Source: Anaerolineales bacterium UBA2232 | GTDB lineage: Bacteria; Chloroflexota; Anaerolineae; UBA2200 | Length of the DNA: 32,883 nt | Assembly: GCA_002348045.1 (NCBI GenBank) | Contig: DDYO01000150.1 | Span: 12,326-45,208 of the forward strand | Direction: 5' to 3' | Shown: one piece after another, positions 15,409 to 22,521 of the stretch | How the letters are laid out: each line of letters begins with the position of its first letter | Position numbering within the stretch: the first letter of the stretch is position 1 | Translations under genes and position numbers: made by a program | The notes under the pieces: generated by a model | The model's database searches: none | What the model saw: only the letters and a program-made list of their open reading frames with translations | Told to the model about the DNA's origin: nothing

Positions 15409-16779
15409 TCATTCCGCCTCCTTCCTGCGGGCCCCCATCCTCCGGTGGCACACTTCCTGCAAAGGTACGACATCCCCCAGCGGAGCCAGGGGTGGACACC
15501 CCTGCGCCTGGCCAAAGAGCACTGTAAGCATTTTGGCCTGCTTCTGAAGCAGTTCATCCCTCAGATTTGCGGACAGCTGGGCACAGCCATCCGTGATGAC
15601 GATGCTGCGCTCAAAGCTCTGCTCCAGGATCGACTGCGCAACGCAATCAAAATCGGTGCCGTAGGTCGTCTGGATCGAACCGGCAAGCAGATCCTCAAGG
15701 CTTGTCTCCACCACCTCCGTGCTGAACTGGTAGATCGACGCCAGCCGTCCCCTCAGCCTGTTCAAGACGCCGATGATCTCAGGCAGATAAGAAGCAACAC
15801 TGCCTGATACATCCAGGTAGATGGCTACTCCCTGCCGCTCCACGGTCTCACGGCCGGTCAGCTGGTGGTAGTGCAGCGAATCAATGCCCTCGGCCAGCAG
15901 CACCGCGTCGCGGCGCGTTGGGTACAGGGGCAGGGGAGAAACACGGCTTTGCCACTCTAGCCGTTTCCTTTCCAGGAACCGGTCAGCTCTTCGTTGGGTG
16001 GCAAAGCGCATCAGCACATCGTCCCTCAGTCCCATATGGCTCTCTAGCACCTGGAACAGGAGGTCATGAAGCTCGGAACCGCATCCGGGCTGAGAGCCTT
16101 CGGCCACCTGCAGGCCATCTTTGAGATCCCTTGCCACCTGAGAGAGGTCGCCCCGTTCCCAGGGCTGTCCTTGATCCTCACCGGGCTCGTCGTCTTCTGC
16201 CTCGCTACGGTGCGAGCCCAGCAAGGGCACCGGATCGCGACCGTCGGCGGGAAGCAAGATCTTGAGGCTGCGCACGAGTTCGCCGGTCGTAAGCGGGTGC
16301 GTGGGTTCCATATGGTCCTGGGTTGGCCAGGCAATCGATTCCGGGTAAAGCCTGCCGTAGACACGGCCCAGGACATCGCTACCCAGTTGGCTCTGCGGTC
16401 GCAGCAGTGCCTCCAGTCCCTGCGGCGGGTACAGGTTCTGAAACAGGCTGCCTTTTGCGGAGGAGTCTCGGTACAGGGTACTGATGGCAGCATTGATCAC
16501 GGCGTCAGCTGCGATGTTCTCCAGCTCACCAGAGCAGCGCAGGAAGTGCGCCCACAGCGGGTGCAGGAGTTCGTGCAGCAGCAGGCTGAAGAGGTCTTCA
16601 GGGCAGCTTATGTGCTCCTCAACAAACCTCGGGTTGTAGCGGAGGCAGCCGTCCCGGGTGATGTAGGCGCTCGACTGATCCGGGTCCTCCTCCACACGCC
16701 GGATGAAGCCAGCGGTGAAGCACTGAGCACCCAGGCCTCGGCGAAGCACCTTGCGTATGACATCCAGAGTGATTCTCAT
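15409..16779 (-). CDS. VWA-domain putative zinc metallopeptidase (DUF2201-type)
   Basis: ATG at 16779 with AAAAGGAGG upstream. The N-terminal half has LLLHELLHPLWAH (HExxH-like zinc site H69-E70-H73). The C-terminal half is a von Willebrand A domain with the metal-site motif YLDVSGSVAS (D323, S325, S327), a threonine-containing TTYGTDFD loop (371-378) and IVITDG (393-398). This pairing is characteristic of the DUF2201 VWA-like peptidase family, which is commonly encoded beside MoxR ATPases that are thought to remodel or activate it. The MoxR gene here is 600 bp downstream. An acidic linker (191-212) joins the two halves. Substrate unknown. Confidence 0.85.
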   Translation of the reverse strand: MRITLDVIRKVLRRGLGAQCFTAGFIRRVEEDPDQSSAYITRDGCLRYNPRFVEEHISCPEDLFSLLLHELLHPLWAHFLRCSGELENIAADAVINAAISTLYRDSSAKGSLFQNLYPPQGLEALLRPQSQLGSDVLGRVYGRLYPESIAWPTQDHMEPTHPLTTGELVRSLKILLPADGRDPVPLLGSHRSEAEDDEPGEDQGQPWERGDLSQVARDLKDGLQVAEGSQPGCGSELHDLLFQVLESHMGLRDDVLMRFATQRRADRFLERKRLEWQSRVSPLPLYPTRRDAVLLAEGIDSLHYHQLTGRETVERQGVAIYLDVSGSVASYLPEIIGVLNRLRGRLASIYQFSTEVVETSLEDLLAGSIQTTYGTDFDCVAQSILEQSFERSIVITDGCAQLSANLRDELLQKQAKMLTVLFGQAQGCPPLAPLGDVVPLQEVCHRRMGARRKEAE

Positions 16780-17248
16780 CGTGGTCCTCCTTTTGGTCGT
16801 GATGATGTTGGTTCATCTGATCCAGAGACTGCGATCACGGATCTAAATCGTCATGCTCGAAGCTCAGTACAACGCAGGTCACGGAAGGAGCCTGTCAACA
16901 GGGCCTATGCAGGGATGGGGAACAGCAGGTACTGCGGCGTGCTCAGGGGTAGAAAGTGACGGTTCTGTGGTTGTAGCTGTCGCTACACAAATCGTCTCCC
17001 GCTGTTCTCGCAGGGGAGAACCCAATCCGAAGATACCTCAGCGGCAACTTCTCACGCATGCTCACTGCCCGACTCAGACCGGAGGCCGATATGGAGCAGG
17101 ATGGATCCGCCGCAGTGGGCGGATCATCGCGCAGGACCGCTGCCAGATCGTGGGTAGGCTGAACGGCCTGGATCTCATCCCCATCAGGGAGATTGCCAAA
17201 GGCCAAGCCCACTCATCAATAGTTTGTCGCGAGTGGGTAATCACCTGG
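16780..17248 (-). other. long leader or small-RNA region upstream of VWA gene
   Basis: About 470 bp between the copy C promoter and the VWA-peptidase start. It contains several short inverted repeats: TTGTAGC/GCTACA at 16971-16987, GTTCTC/GAGAAC at 17004-17021. A GTG-started frame of 89 codons (17212-16943) follows the promoter but lacks a ribosome-binding site and has unremarkable composition. It may be a structured leader, a small RNA or a short gene; the sequence does not decide. Confidence 0.35.
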
Positions 17249-17267
17249 GGTTTATATACCTTTCGGT
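17249..17267 (-). promoter_or_regulatory. BRE/TATA 19-mer, copy C
   Basis: Minus strand reads ACCGAAAGGTATATAAACC. The predicted start site is near 17228, transcribing leftward. The first good start codon with a ribosome-binding site downstream is that of the VWA gene, 450 bp away. Confidence 0.6.
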
Positions 17268-17318
17268 TACCGCCTGTCCCGGATTGCGTGGGCCTCCAAC
17301 CACGACTCAACCATCCCT

Positions 17319-17347
17319 ATTGGCTCCGCACAAATCTGGGAGCCAAT
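17319..17347. repeat. 9-bp inverted repeat
   Basis: ATTGGCTCC (17319-17327) and GGAGCCAAT (17339-17347), a perfect inverted repeat with an 11-nt loop, immediately beside the larger nested structure at 17362-17466. Confidence 0.7.
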
Positions 17348-17361
17348 GAGCAGGAAGCACC

Positions 17362-17466
17362 GCGTGGGAGCCACTGAGCAGACCCCTCGATAAACCTGGC
17401 GAAGCGAACTCGGTCCTCCGCAGGAGACCGACAGGTTTACGAAAGGGGGTCTGCGTGCTCCCACGC
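17362..17466. repeat. large nested inverted repeat (origin element or structured RNA)
   Basis: Four co-linear helices in 105 nt: GCGTGGGAGC/GCTCCCACGC (17362-17371 with 17457-17466), GCAGACCCC/GGGGTCTGC (17378-17386 with 17446-17454), TAAACCTG/CAGGTTTA (17391-17398 with 17432-17439) and TCGGTC/GACCGA (17410-17415 with 17426-17431). Internal loops are asymmetric (6/2, 4/6 and 11/0 nt) and GA-rich; the 11-nt bulge contains GCGAAGC, known as an extraordinarily stable DNA mini-hairpin. The two halves also read as inverted copies of AGGTTTA-N-CGA-GGGGTCTGC, reminiscent of archaeal origin boxes with their G-run. Confidence 0.75.
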
Positions 17467-17683
17467 ATCAATCCAGCAGATCATCGAACAGCGATCACCG
17501 ATATGCCAGCACAGTGGTCAGTCCTTGCGGGCTGCTCTATCGTGCAGACCGACTAGTTCAATTCATTGGGCATCAGGTTGGCTGGAGCACAATAGACGAC
17601 TACCTCTGCCGCGCAGCGTCAGCGGCTCAAGCCGTGTCAGGGGGTACTCATCCATGGCATGACCATCTGGGTGCACCGAGCTA

Positions 17684-17765
17684 CGAACGTTAACCATGGC
17701 ACCGGAGGGGAGAGAGCAAGTCAGAGTAGCTATCGGATTGGTAGAAGGCGCTGCCGAACGTTAAC
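17684..17765. repeat. 11-bp direct repeat CGAACGTTAAC, two copies
   Basis: Exact copies at 17684-17694 and 17755-17765, 71 bp apart, in the gene-free region. Each contains the palindromes AACGTT and GTTAAC. Confidence 0.6.
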
Positions 17766-17880
17766 GGGATCATGTTTTCTTGGGCCGTTCCTCTCAGGTG
17801 AAATCACCGTAATCAGCCCCCGTTCGCATCCAGATTGCGCAGGCTGGCCCCCAGGCTCCCGCAGATCCCGGGTCACCATA

Positions 17881-17951
17881 GGCCAACTTTTTCTTGCTTC
17901 TCTGTTCGATGATGTACTATCAATATGTGTATATAGTCGATTTCTGGTACG
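17881..17951. other. AT-rich island with TATA-like string
   Basis: The most AT-rich stretch of the gene-free region, including TACTATCAATATGTGTATAT. On the minus strand, ACCAGAAATCGA followed by CTATATAC (17930-17937) resembles a loose version of the BRE/TATA 19-mer; a possible 49-codon frame (17879-17730) follows but has no ribosome-binding site. It could be a duplex-unwinding element next to the iterons. Confidence 0.35.
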
Positions 17952-18163
17952 TTCTGCGCATCACGCTGGCACTTCCTCAGAACACCCTCTGCACCACGAA
18001 AACTGATGTACAGGCCGCCCAATCGCTTGCGATTGACTCTGCGGAGGCTGTCACGGGGTATTGCACTTCAGCACAAGGCATACCGCAAATCGCCGCTGCG
18101 CAGACAATTGCGGTACGACTCAGGCGGATTTCCGGTACGCAATAGCGCGACTTCCGGTATGCC
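17940..18163. repeat. iteron cluster, consensus TTSCGGTAYG
   Basis: Three direct copies with CGGTA cores at exactly 22-bp spacing: TTGCGGTACG (18108), TTCCGGTACG (18130), TTCCGGTATG (18152). An inverted copy, GGCATACCGCAA, lies at 18077-18088, and a diverged copy, ATTTCTGGTACG, at 17940-17951. A 22-bp period equals two helical turns, as in plasmid iterons or centromere sites. The adjacent AATCGC/GCGATT palindrome at 18021-18034 may be part of the same locus. Confidence 0.65.
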
Positions 18164-18303
18164 GCCGGAACGTTGGTGCGAGGTACCAGAGCACTCACGG
18201 GGCACATGGGCTGGCAAACGCAGCATGAGTGGTGGAGAAGGACAGTGGAAAGACACACGGTGCCCTCCTCGTAGAGGGCCGCGCTGGCCGGCTCACTTGC
18301 CGA

Positions 18304-19185
18304 TCAGGGTTTGACTGGAAGCAGAGGCGTGGGGCGGGCTAGGGTCGAACCGAGGATGGACCGCGGGGGAGAGTCCTGATTCCCTCCTTGCACCCAAATC
18401 GCGGCAGCCATACCTGCGGAGAATAGAGAGGCTCGATCGGCAAGCCAAACAAAGTCTGATGGCGGCATCTCCCTCACAAGGCGACAGAGCACGGCAAGTC
18501 GCTGCTGCATGCTGGTCACCACGAGCAACCGAAAGCCCCGCAGCTGGCAATCCCACTCCTGCTCATACCTCTTGTACAAGCCGGAGCGGAAATACTCATG
18601 GTACCGGACGATCTTGCTGCGGAAATCGCTGCCCTTCCTGGTGGGACTCGCCACCGTCTCCGAGGCCATATCCACCTCCAGGAAGAATAGGAGTACCTTC
18701 TCGCCGTGGTCGTTGCTGATGGAGAAGACGGCATCGGGGATAGCGTGGGTAGATGCAGAGGACCTAGATCGCTCTGGTGTCTCCACAAGGCGGCTGGTGT
18801 CCGCCCTACGCACCGTGAGCTGTGGAAGTACCGACTGGAGACCCTGCAAGTGGAGCAGGCACCAGTTCAGCAGGAGCTGATGGTCTGGTGCGATCGACTT
18901 GCCGGTCCCGGGCTTGCGGTCCTCAGCGACCGCAAAGCCAAGGTTCTTGAGGTAGAGCACGCCCTCTGCATTGAGGCTATAGATCCTGGCCGGCCGGCCG
19001 CGGGCACGGCCAAAGCCGTGGGGCCGGCCTTCGACCAGGCCAAGGTCGATCAGCTCGCTCATCCGCTTCCTGGCCGCCTGACGCCCGACGCCTTGCACGA
19101 TGGCAACCTGATCGCCAGACAGGATGCCGTAGCTGCCCAGATCCCTCAGGAGATCCTGTTGTCGGTTCGTTAGTCTCACTGCCAC
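18304..19185 (-). CDS. replication-relaxation-like winged-helix protein (293 aa)
   Basis: GTG start at 19185 preceded by AGGAGGG. The N-terminus is a winged helix (RLTNRQQDLLRDLGSYGIL, GRQAARKRMSELIDLGLV, with a wing RGRPARIYSLN). The C-terminal half has IPDAVFSI, FFLEVDMASET and FRSKIVRYHEYFRSGLYKR, the pattern of the Replic_Relax family whose core resembles a PD-(D/E)xK fold. Members occur on plasmids and integrative elements of Gram-positive bacteria and relatives, where they are linked to replication or transfer. Here the gene sits between the iteron/hairpin region and parMR, consistent with a plasmid maintenance role. Confidence 0.75.
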   Translation of the reverse strand: MAVRLTNRQQDLLRDLGSYGILSGDQVAIVQGVGRQAARKRMSELIDLGLVEGRPHGFGRARGRPARIYSLNAEGVLYLKNLGFAVAEDRKPGTGKSIAPDHQLLLNWCLLHLQGLQSVLPQLTVRRADTSRLVETPERSRSSASTHAIPDAVFSISNDHGEKVLLFFLEVDMASETVASPTRKGSDFRSKIVRYHEYFRSGLYKRYEQEWDCQLRGFRLLVVTSMQQRLAVLCRLVREMPPSDFVWLADRASLFSAGMAAAIWVQGGNQDSPPRSILGSTLARPTPLLPVKP

Positions 19186-19416
19186 TTAGTAGCCCTCCTG
19201 TCCGGTCAGATCGCCAACCACATTGGCGCCCGTAGTCATATGCGGCTCTCGCAGGTGCCCAGTCTCAGCTGCATTGGGCTATCGCGATGGCCCTCTGTGC
19301 TCCAGAGCTCATCCGTCGCTGCGCTCTTCACAACATCGCCTCGCTGCAGTGCCTGAGTGCACGGGATAGCGGGGGAGCGTCCAACTACTCAAGCCGAATT
19401 ATCGGAAGCCAGGTAT

Positions 19417-19656
19417 TCACTCGACAAAGGTCTCCAGTGTCTCCAGCAATCCTCCTTCAGGGTCTGTTGACTCACTGCGACCTTCGCCGAGCCCTGACCT
19501 CAGAGCTTGCTTGACCATGACCGCTCGCAAGCGCCTGGGCACAGAGGCGAAGAACCGGATGAGATCGTCGTCCTCGTCCGGATACAGCCGCATCTTGACG
19601 TTTACGATGGTAGCTGCAGCGGCCCTAGGACTCGGAGGCCTCCCCCGTTTCGCCAT
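19417..19656 (-). CDS. ParR-like ribbon-helix-helix partition protein (79 aa)
   Basis: ATG at 19656 with GGAGGA upstream, inside the last codons of the ParM-like gene (32-bp overlap). The protein has a basic N-terminus (MAKRGRPPSPRAAAATIVNV), then a strand KMRLYPDEDDDLIRFFASVP and helix RRLRAVMVKQALRSGL, which is the strand-helix-helix order of ParR/RHH DNA-binding proteins, and an acidic tail. Order parM then small parR is standard for type II partition cassettes. It would bind centromere repeats (perhaps the 22-bp iterons) and cap ParM filaments; this pairing is inference. Confidence 0.7.
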   Translation of the reverse strand: MAKRGRPPSPRAAAATIVNVKMRLYPDEDDDLIRFFASVPRRLRAVMVKQALRSGLGEGRSESTDPEGGLLETLETFVE

Positions 19657-20626
19657 GTTTGCCAGTCCTCCGACCTCGCATGAGAGCGAATTTGTACAGT
19701 CCCCTAGCCGTTGCTATCAACGGATCGTCCGGGATGAAGGCTTTGTCCTTGAAGCGCTCCAAGAGGGGTCTGCGCAGCAGGATGGCACCGCCACCCACAA
19801 TCACCACGCACCGAAAGCGATGCCATTCCCTGCCCCAGTGCCTCTCGATCAGACCCATCACCTCGCTCTGCCAGATCGGCAGAACACTCCGAATGTCGAG
19901 CTGGCCTAGCCTGAGCTGGGCATCCAGTTCAGCCAGAGAGTACGAGCCGCGGCAGGGCACCAGTTCCAGCAGGCGACGAACGCCCATCATATCGCCTCCG
20001 GTGAATCGCTGAACCGGTGCTCCGTTGCGGACTACCAGCAGATCCACCGTGTTCATGCCGATGCTCAGGACAGCGATCTCGTTCTGGAAGGCGGCTTTCC
20101 GGACTACAGTCATCGAGCCTTCAGGGGTGAGGAGATAGTCGAACATCGCCCCCACGGGCTGTGAGGTGATCAGCACTTCCTCCACCGTCATCGAGCAAAG
20201 AGCGCCATCCGCAGACCAAGAGTGAGCGCCTTTCAGGAAGGCACGCACGTCGTTCTTGACCGCCTCGGCCTCCTCACCCATCAGAGCCGCAATGGGCAAT
20301 CCCACGATCAGGGTGATTGGCTCCAATCCCGCACCATAGAGGGTCATCGCGCCCAGGAAGAGGGCCCTCATCTCCGGAGCGCCGACAAGCCGGTTCAAGT
20401 CCAGGTTCTCCACTGGCCGGCCCCAGTCATGGGCCCCCTCTCCAACGTAGAAAGCGCCCGTAGTGGTCTCGATCCTAAGAGGCGGGCGAACAGAACGCAG
20501 GCCCACCACCCGTTGGACCAGCCGCCCGTCCCCATAGGAGGCGGCAGAAGGGATGTTCAGCCCACCAGATGCCCCGTACACCTTGGTCCCTCCATACCCT
20601 GGATCCAGTGCCAATGCGATAGTCAT
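19625..20626 (-). CDS. ParM-like actin ATPase, plasmid segregation (333 aa)
   Basis: Start placed at the ATG at 20626, preceded by AAGGAGATG; an upstream ATG 18 codons earlier has no ribosome-binding site. Actin-fold motifs are present: phosphate-1 LALDPGYGGTKVYG (5-18), phosphate-2 LSIGMNTVDLLVV (187-199) and adenosine motif VVIVGGGAILL (274-284). Family members polymerise to push plasmid copies apart. The small basic gene just downstream is a matching ParR. An actin of archaeal type would look similar, so bacterial or archaeal ancestry is not decided by motifs. Confidence 0.85.
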   Translation of the reverse strand: MTIALALDPGYGGTKVYGASGGLNIPSAASYGDGRLVQRVVGLRSVRPPLRIETTTGAFYVGEGAHDWGRPVENLDLNRLVGAPEMRALFLGAMTLYGAGLEPITLIVGLPIAALMGEEAEAVKNDVRAFLKGAHSWSADGALCSMTVEEVLITSQPVGAMFDYLLTPEGSMTVVRKAAFQNEIAVLSIGMNTVDLLVVRNGAPVQRFTGGDMMGVRRLLELVPCRGSYSLAELDAQLRLGQLDIRSVLPIWQSEVMGLIERHWGREWHRFRCVVIVGGGAILLRRPLLERFKDKAFIPDDPLIATARGLYKFALMRGRRTGKHGETGEASES

Positions 20627-20676
20627 CCACTCATCTCCTTTCTTGCTCTCTATGCAGTTGCATCGGTCCATGTGTT

Positions 20677-21630
20677 TCAACCACTGTTTTTCCCAAGCAG
20701 CCGGTCCACCGGGCTATGGGCCTCATGAGCGCGCTCGATGTCTTCCCCGGTCAAGGCCAAGTAACGCTGCAGCACCGCTAGCGAGTTGTGCCCCATCAAT
20801 AGGCGCAGGTTGTGGAGGTCCATGCCATCGCGGAGACACCACAGGGCAAAGGTGCGGCGGAAACGATGGGGAGCGCAAGGGAGAACTGTTGCTTGTCTAC
20901 CCAGTCGGTGCAACATGGTCTGCAGGCCATGGACGGAGAGTGGCCCCGATCCTCTGCCGCGTACGTCGTAGGCCATCCAAAGAGGTTCTCCTGCGGCAAC
21001 TACACCGCGCCATCCTGTCATGCGTACGATGGCACCTCTCGCCCGCGCACCAACACGCACCTGGCGCTGTTTTTCTCCTTTGCCCATGATGGTGGCCAGA
21101 CCTGATCGCATATCGATACTACCTATGCGCAGAGACCCGAATTCGGCCGCTCGCAGCCCCGTGTCGAGGAGGGTGAGAATGATGGCATAGTTCCGTGCGC
21201 CCATCAGCGTCTGGCGGTCGCAGGAGGCCAGAAGCTCCTGGATATCCTCATGGCTAAAGGGAGGAGGGATACGCTTCTCCAGGCGGGGCATAGCGACCCG
21301 GCGCATGGGCGATTCGTGCAGGTCGCCTTCCCGCACCAGCCAGTTCAACCAGGCTTTGATGCCACGGGCGTGATTGTGCTGCGTCGTGTCCCGCAGGTTG
21401 CGCTCTTGCAGGCTGACCAGATAGGCGCGGATATGGTGGGCCGTGATCTCAGGGGTTCTTGATATGCCCTGGGCGGTGAGCCAGCGGACAAAGTTGCCGC
21501 AGGTATACTCATAGTGCTCCAGGGTCTTGGGTGTGCAGCGCGCCGCTCGGCGATCCAGGAAGAATGCTACCAGCGATGCGCCCAGGGGAGATGACGCAGA
21601 ACTTTGCAGCGGAAGGTGCTCACGTAACAT
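20677..21630 (-). CDS. tyrosine recombinase/integrase (317 aa)
   Basis: All catalytic residues are visible: Arg in TGLRAAE (R160), Lys in GKGEKQR (near 187), HRFRR (H255, R258), GH (H281) and Tyr in QRYL (Y290). The N-terminal SAM-like core-binding domain spans about 15-110. Start placed at the ATG at 21630, nine bases after GGAGG; a GTG six codons upstream would overlap that site. The gene begins 74 bp from the 3' end of tRNA-Gly and reads away from it, the usual layout for an element integrated at a tRNA gene. Its ribosome-binding site is buried in the hairpin at 21637-21688. XerC/D-type chromosomal recombinases are similar in sequence, but the tRNA junction favours an integrase. Confidence 0.9.
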   Translation of the reverse strand: MLREHLPLQSSASSPLGASLVAFFLDRRAARCTPKTLEHYEYTCGNFVRWLTAQGISRTPEITAHHIRAYLVSLQERNLRDTTQHNHARGIKAWLNWLVREGDLHESPMRRVAMPRLEKRIPPPFSHEDIQELLASCDRQTLMGARNYAIILTLLDTGLRAAEFGSLRIGSIDMRSGLATIMGKGEKQRQVRVGARARGAIVRMTGWRGVVAAGEPLWMAYDVRGRGSGPLSVHGLQTMLHRLGRQATVLPCAPHRFRRTFALWCLRDGMDLHNLRLLMGHNSLAVLQRYLALTGEDIERAHEAHSPVDRLLGKNSG

Positions 21631-21636
21631 ACAAAA

Positions 21637-21688
21637 ATGCCTCCTCACTCGATACCACTACAGGTAGTGGTATGAAGCGCGGAGGCAT
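21637..21688 (-). promoter_or_regulatory. nested hairpin overlapping integrase ribosome-binding site
   Basis: Outer arms ATGCCTCC/GGAGGCAT (21681-21688 with 21637-21644 on the minus strand) enclose a second palindrome with 10-bp arms (ATACCACTAC and GTAGTGGTAT, 21652-21673). On the minus strand the outer stem is followed by TTTTTG. It can act as terminator of the tRNA transcript and at the same time hide the GGAGG of the integrase. Confidence 0.65.
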
Positions 21689-21700
21689 ACTACAGGTAGT
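21657..21700. repeat. ACTACAGGTAGT repeat, two copies
   Basis: Exact palindromic copies at 21657-21668 and 21689-21700, centres 32 bp apart (about three helical turns). The second copy touches the tRNA 3' end. Candidate integrase arm sites or an operator. Confidence 0.6.
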
Positions 21701-21703
21701 AGG

Positions 21704-21776
21704 AGCGGGTGACGGGACTTGAACCCGTGACAACCTACTTGGAAGGCAGGGGCTCTACCAACTGAGCTACACCCGC
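21704..21776 (-). tRNA. tRNA-Gly (TCC)
   Basis: Acceptor GCGGGTG/CACCCGC, D-arm GCTCAGTTGGTAGAGC, anticodon stem-loop CCTGC-CTTCCAA-GTAGG with anticodon TCC, T-arm ACGGG-TTCAAGT-CCCGT, discriminator T. CCA is not encoded. Its 3' end faces the integrase and is the probable attachment site. Confidence 0.95.
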
Positions 21777-21788
21777 AAAACGACCCAG

Positions 21789-21861
<73 letters not shown>

Positions 21862-21931
21862 TAGGTCGCCCAGTATACCCGATTTGTTACGGCCCGTCAA
21901 TTTTCCCGGGCCGGCAATCGACGATCAGGCG

Positions 21932-22453
21932 CTATGGTTTGCGATCAAAATACGGGCTTTTGCCTGTCACTGACAGCGGGATGCCCATTACATAGTCGGC
22001 GTCGATCTGACCGATCTTCTTGGCCACCAGGCCAGCCCGATACATGATCCGGTTGTCTACATTGAACAGGCTGGCCGTCTTCACCGCAGAGCCCAGCGCG
22101 ATGCCCATGTCCAGGTGCCGGAAGGCACACTGGGGGCCATCAAACGGTCCCCGGAAAGTGTTGATGGTGATGCACTTTTCTTGACCACAAGCGCCGCAGT
22201 TCAGTCCCATCGGCTTGGCATCCTTCAGGCCGATCAGGACGACGATGGAAGAGTTCAGCACATTCGTGCCATCCCGTTCAAAACCAGCCTGACGCGGCGT
22301 CCCTACCCCATGAACGACCATCGCTTCGCCCAGGGCGCGACACTCGTCACCATCCAGTACCTTGGTCACCACATAGTCCTGCCCCGCCGACTTGGGGGCC
22401 GTGCGGGCAGAGACGCACATCAAATCGGCCACCATTCGTAGCTCATTGGGCAT
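21932..22453 (-). CDS. DUF2148 ferredoxin-domain protein (173 aa)
   Basis: Start placed at the ATG at 22453 because AAGGAG lies nine bases upstream; earlier in-frame ATGs have none. The family signature is clear: LNCGACGQEKC (a cysteine cluster that can hold an iron-sulfur centre), GPQCAFRHLDMGIALGSAVKTAS, DNRIMYRAGLVAKK and GIPLSVTGKSPYFDRK at the end. DUF2148 proteins occur in anaerobic bacteria and archaea; function is not established. Transcribed alone, 40 bp from nothing else on this strand but tRNA-Pro. Confidence 0.85.
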   Translation of the reverse strand: MPNELRMVADLMCVSARTAPKSAGQDYVVTKVLDGDECRALGEAMVVHGVGTPRQAGFERDGTNVLNSSIVVLIGLKDAKPMGLNCGACGQEKCITINTFRGPFDGPQCAFRHLDMGIALGSAVKTASLFNVDNRIMYRAGLVAKKIGQIDADYVMGIPLSVTGKSPYFDRKP

Positions 22454-22521
22454 TTGATCAAGTCTCCTTTCTATCATTCGCCAGACCAAGCCCAGCTCGT
22501 GCCCTGTTCTGGCAAGCTGGG

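Larger units (their letters stand above)
4439..21704. mobile_element. integrated plasmid-like element with archaeal features (minimum extent)
   Basis: Bounded on the right by tRNA-Gly and the adjacent integrase. It carries an initiator (Cdc6), partition genes (ParM/ParR), a replication-relaxation protein, iterons, a HerA-type motor and a shared promoter motif not seen in the flanking chromosome. The left boundary is not resolved: no second copy of the tRNA-Gly 3' end was found in this window, so the element probably continues past position 1 and may include the BREX-like operon. Confidence 0.7.

Noticed and set aside
16943..17212. 89-codon frame after promoter copy C
   Set aside because: GTG start without a ribosome-binding site and no protein-like pattern; kept only as a possibility in the leader entry.
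17730..17879. 49-codon frame downstream of the 17930 TATA-like string
   Set aside because: No ribosome-binding site, no motif, and it contains one of the CGAACGTTAAC repeats.
1..21700. Second copy of the tRNA-Gly 3' end as left attachment site
   Set aside because: Reading by eye found no match to the 3' half of tRNA-Gly elsewhere in the window; a short or diverged copy could have been missed.
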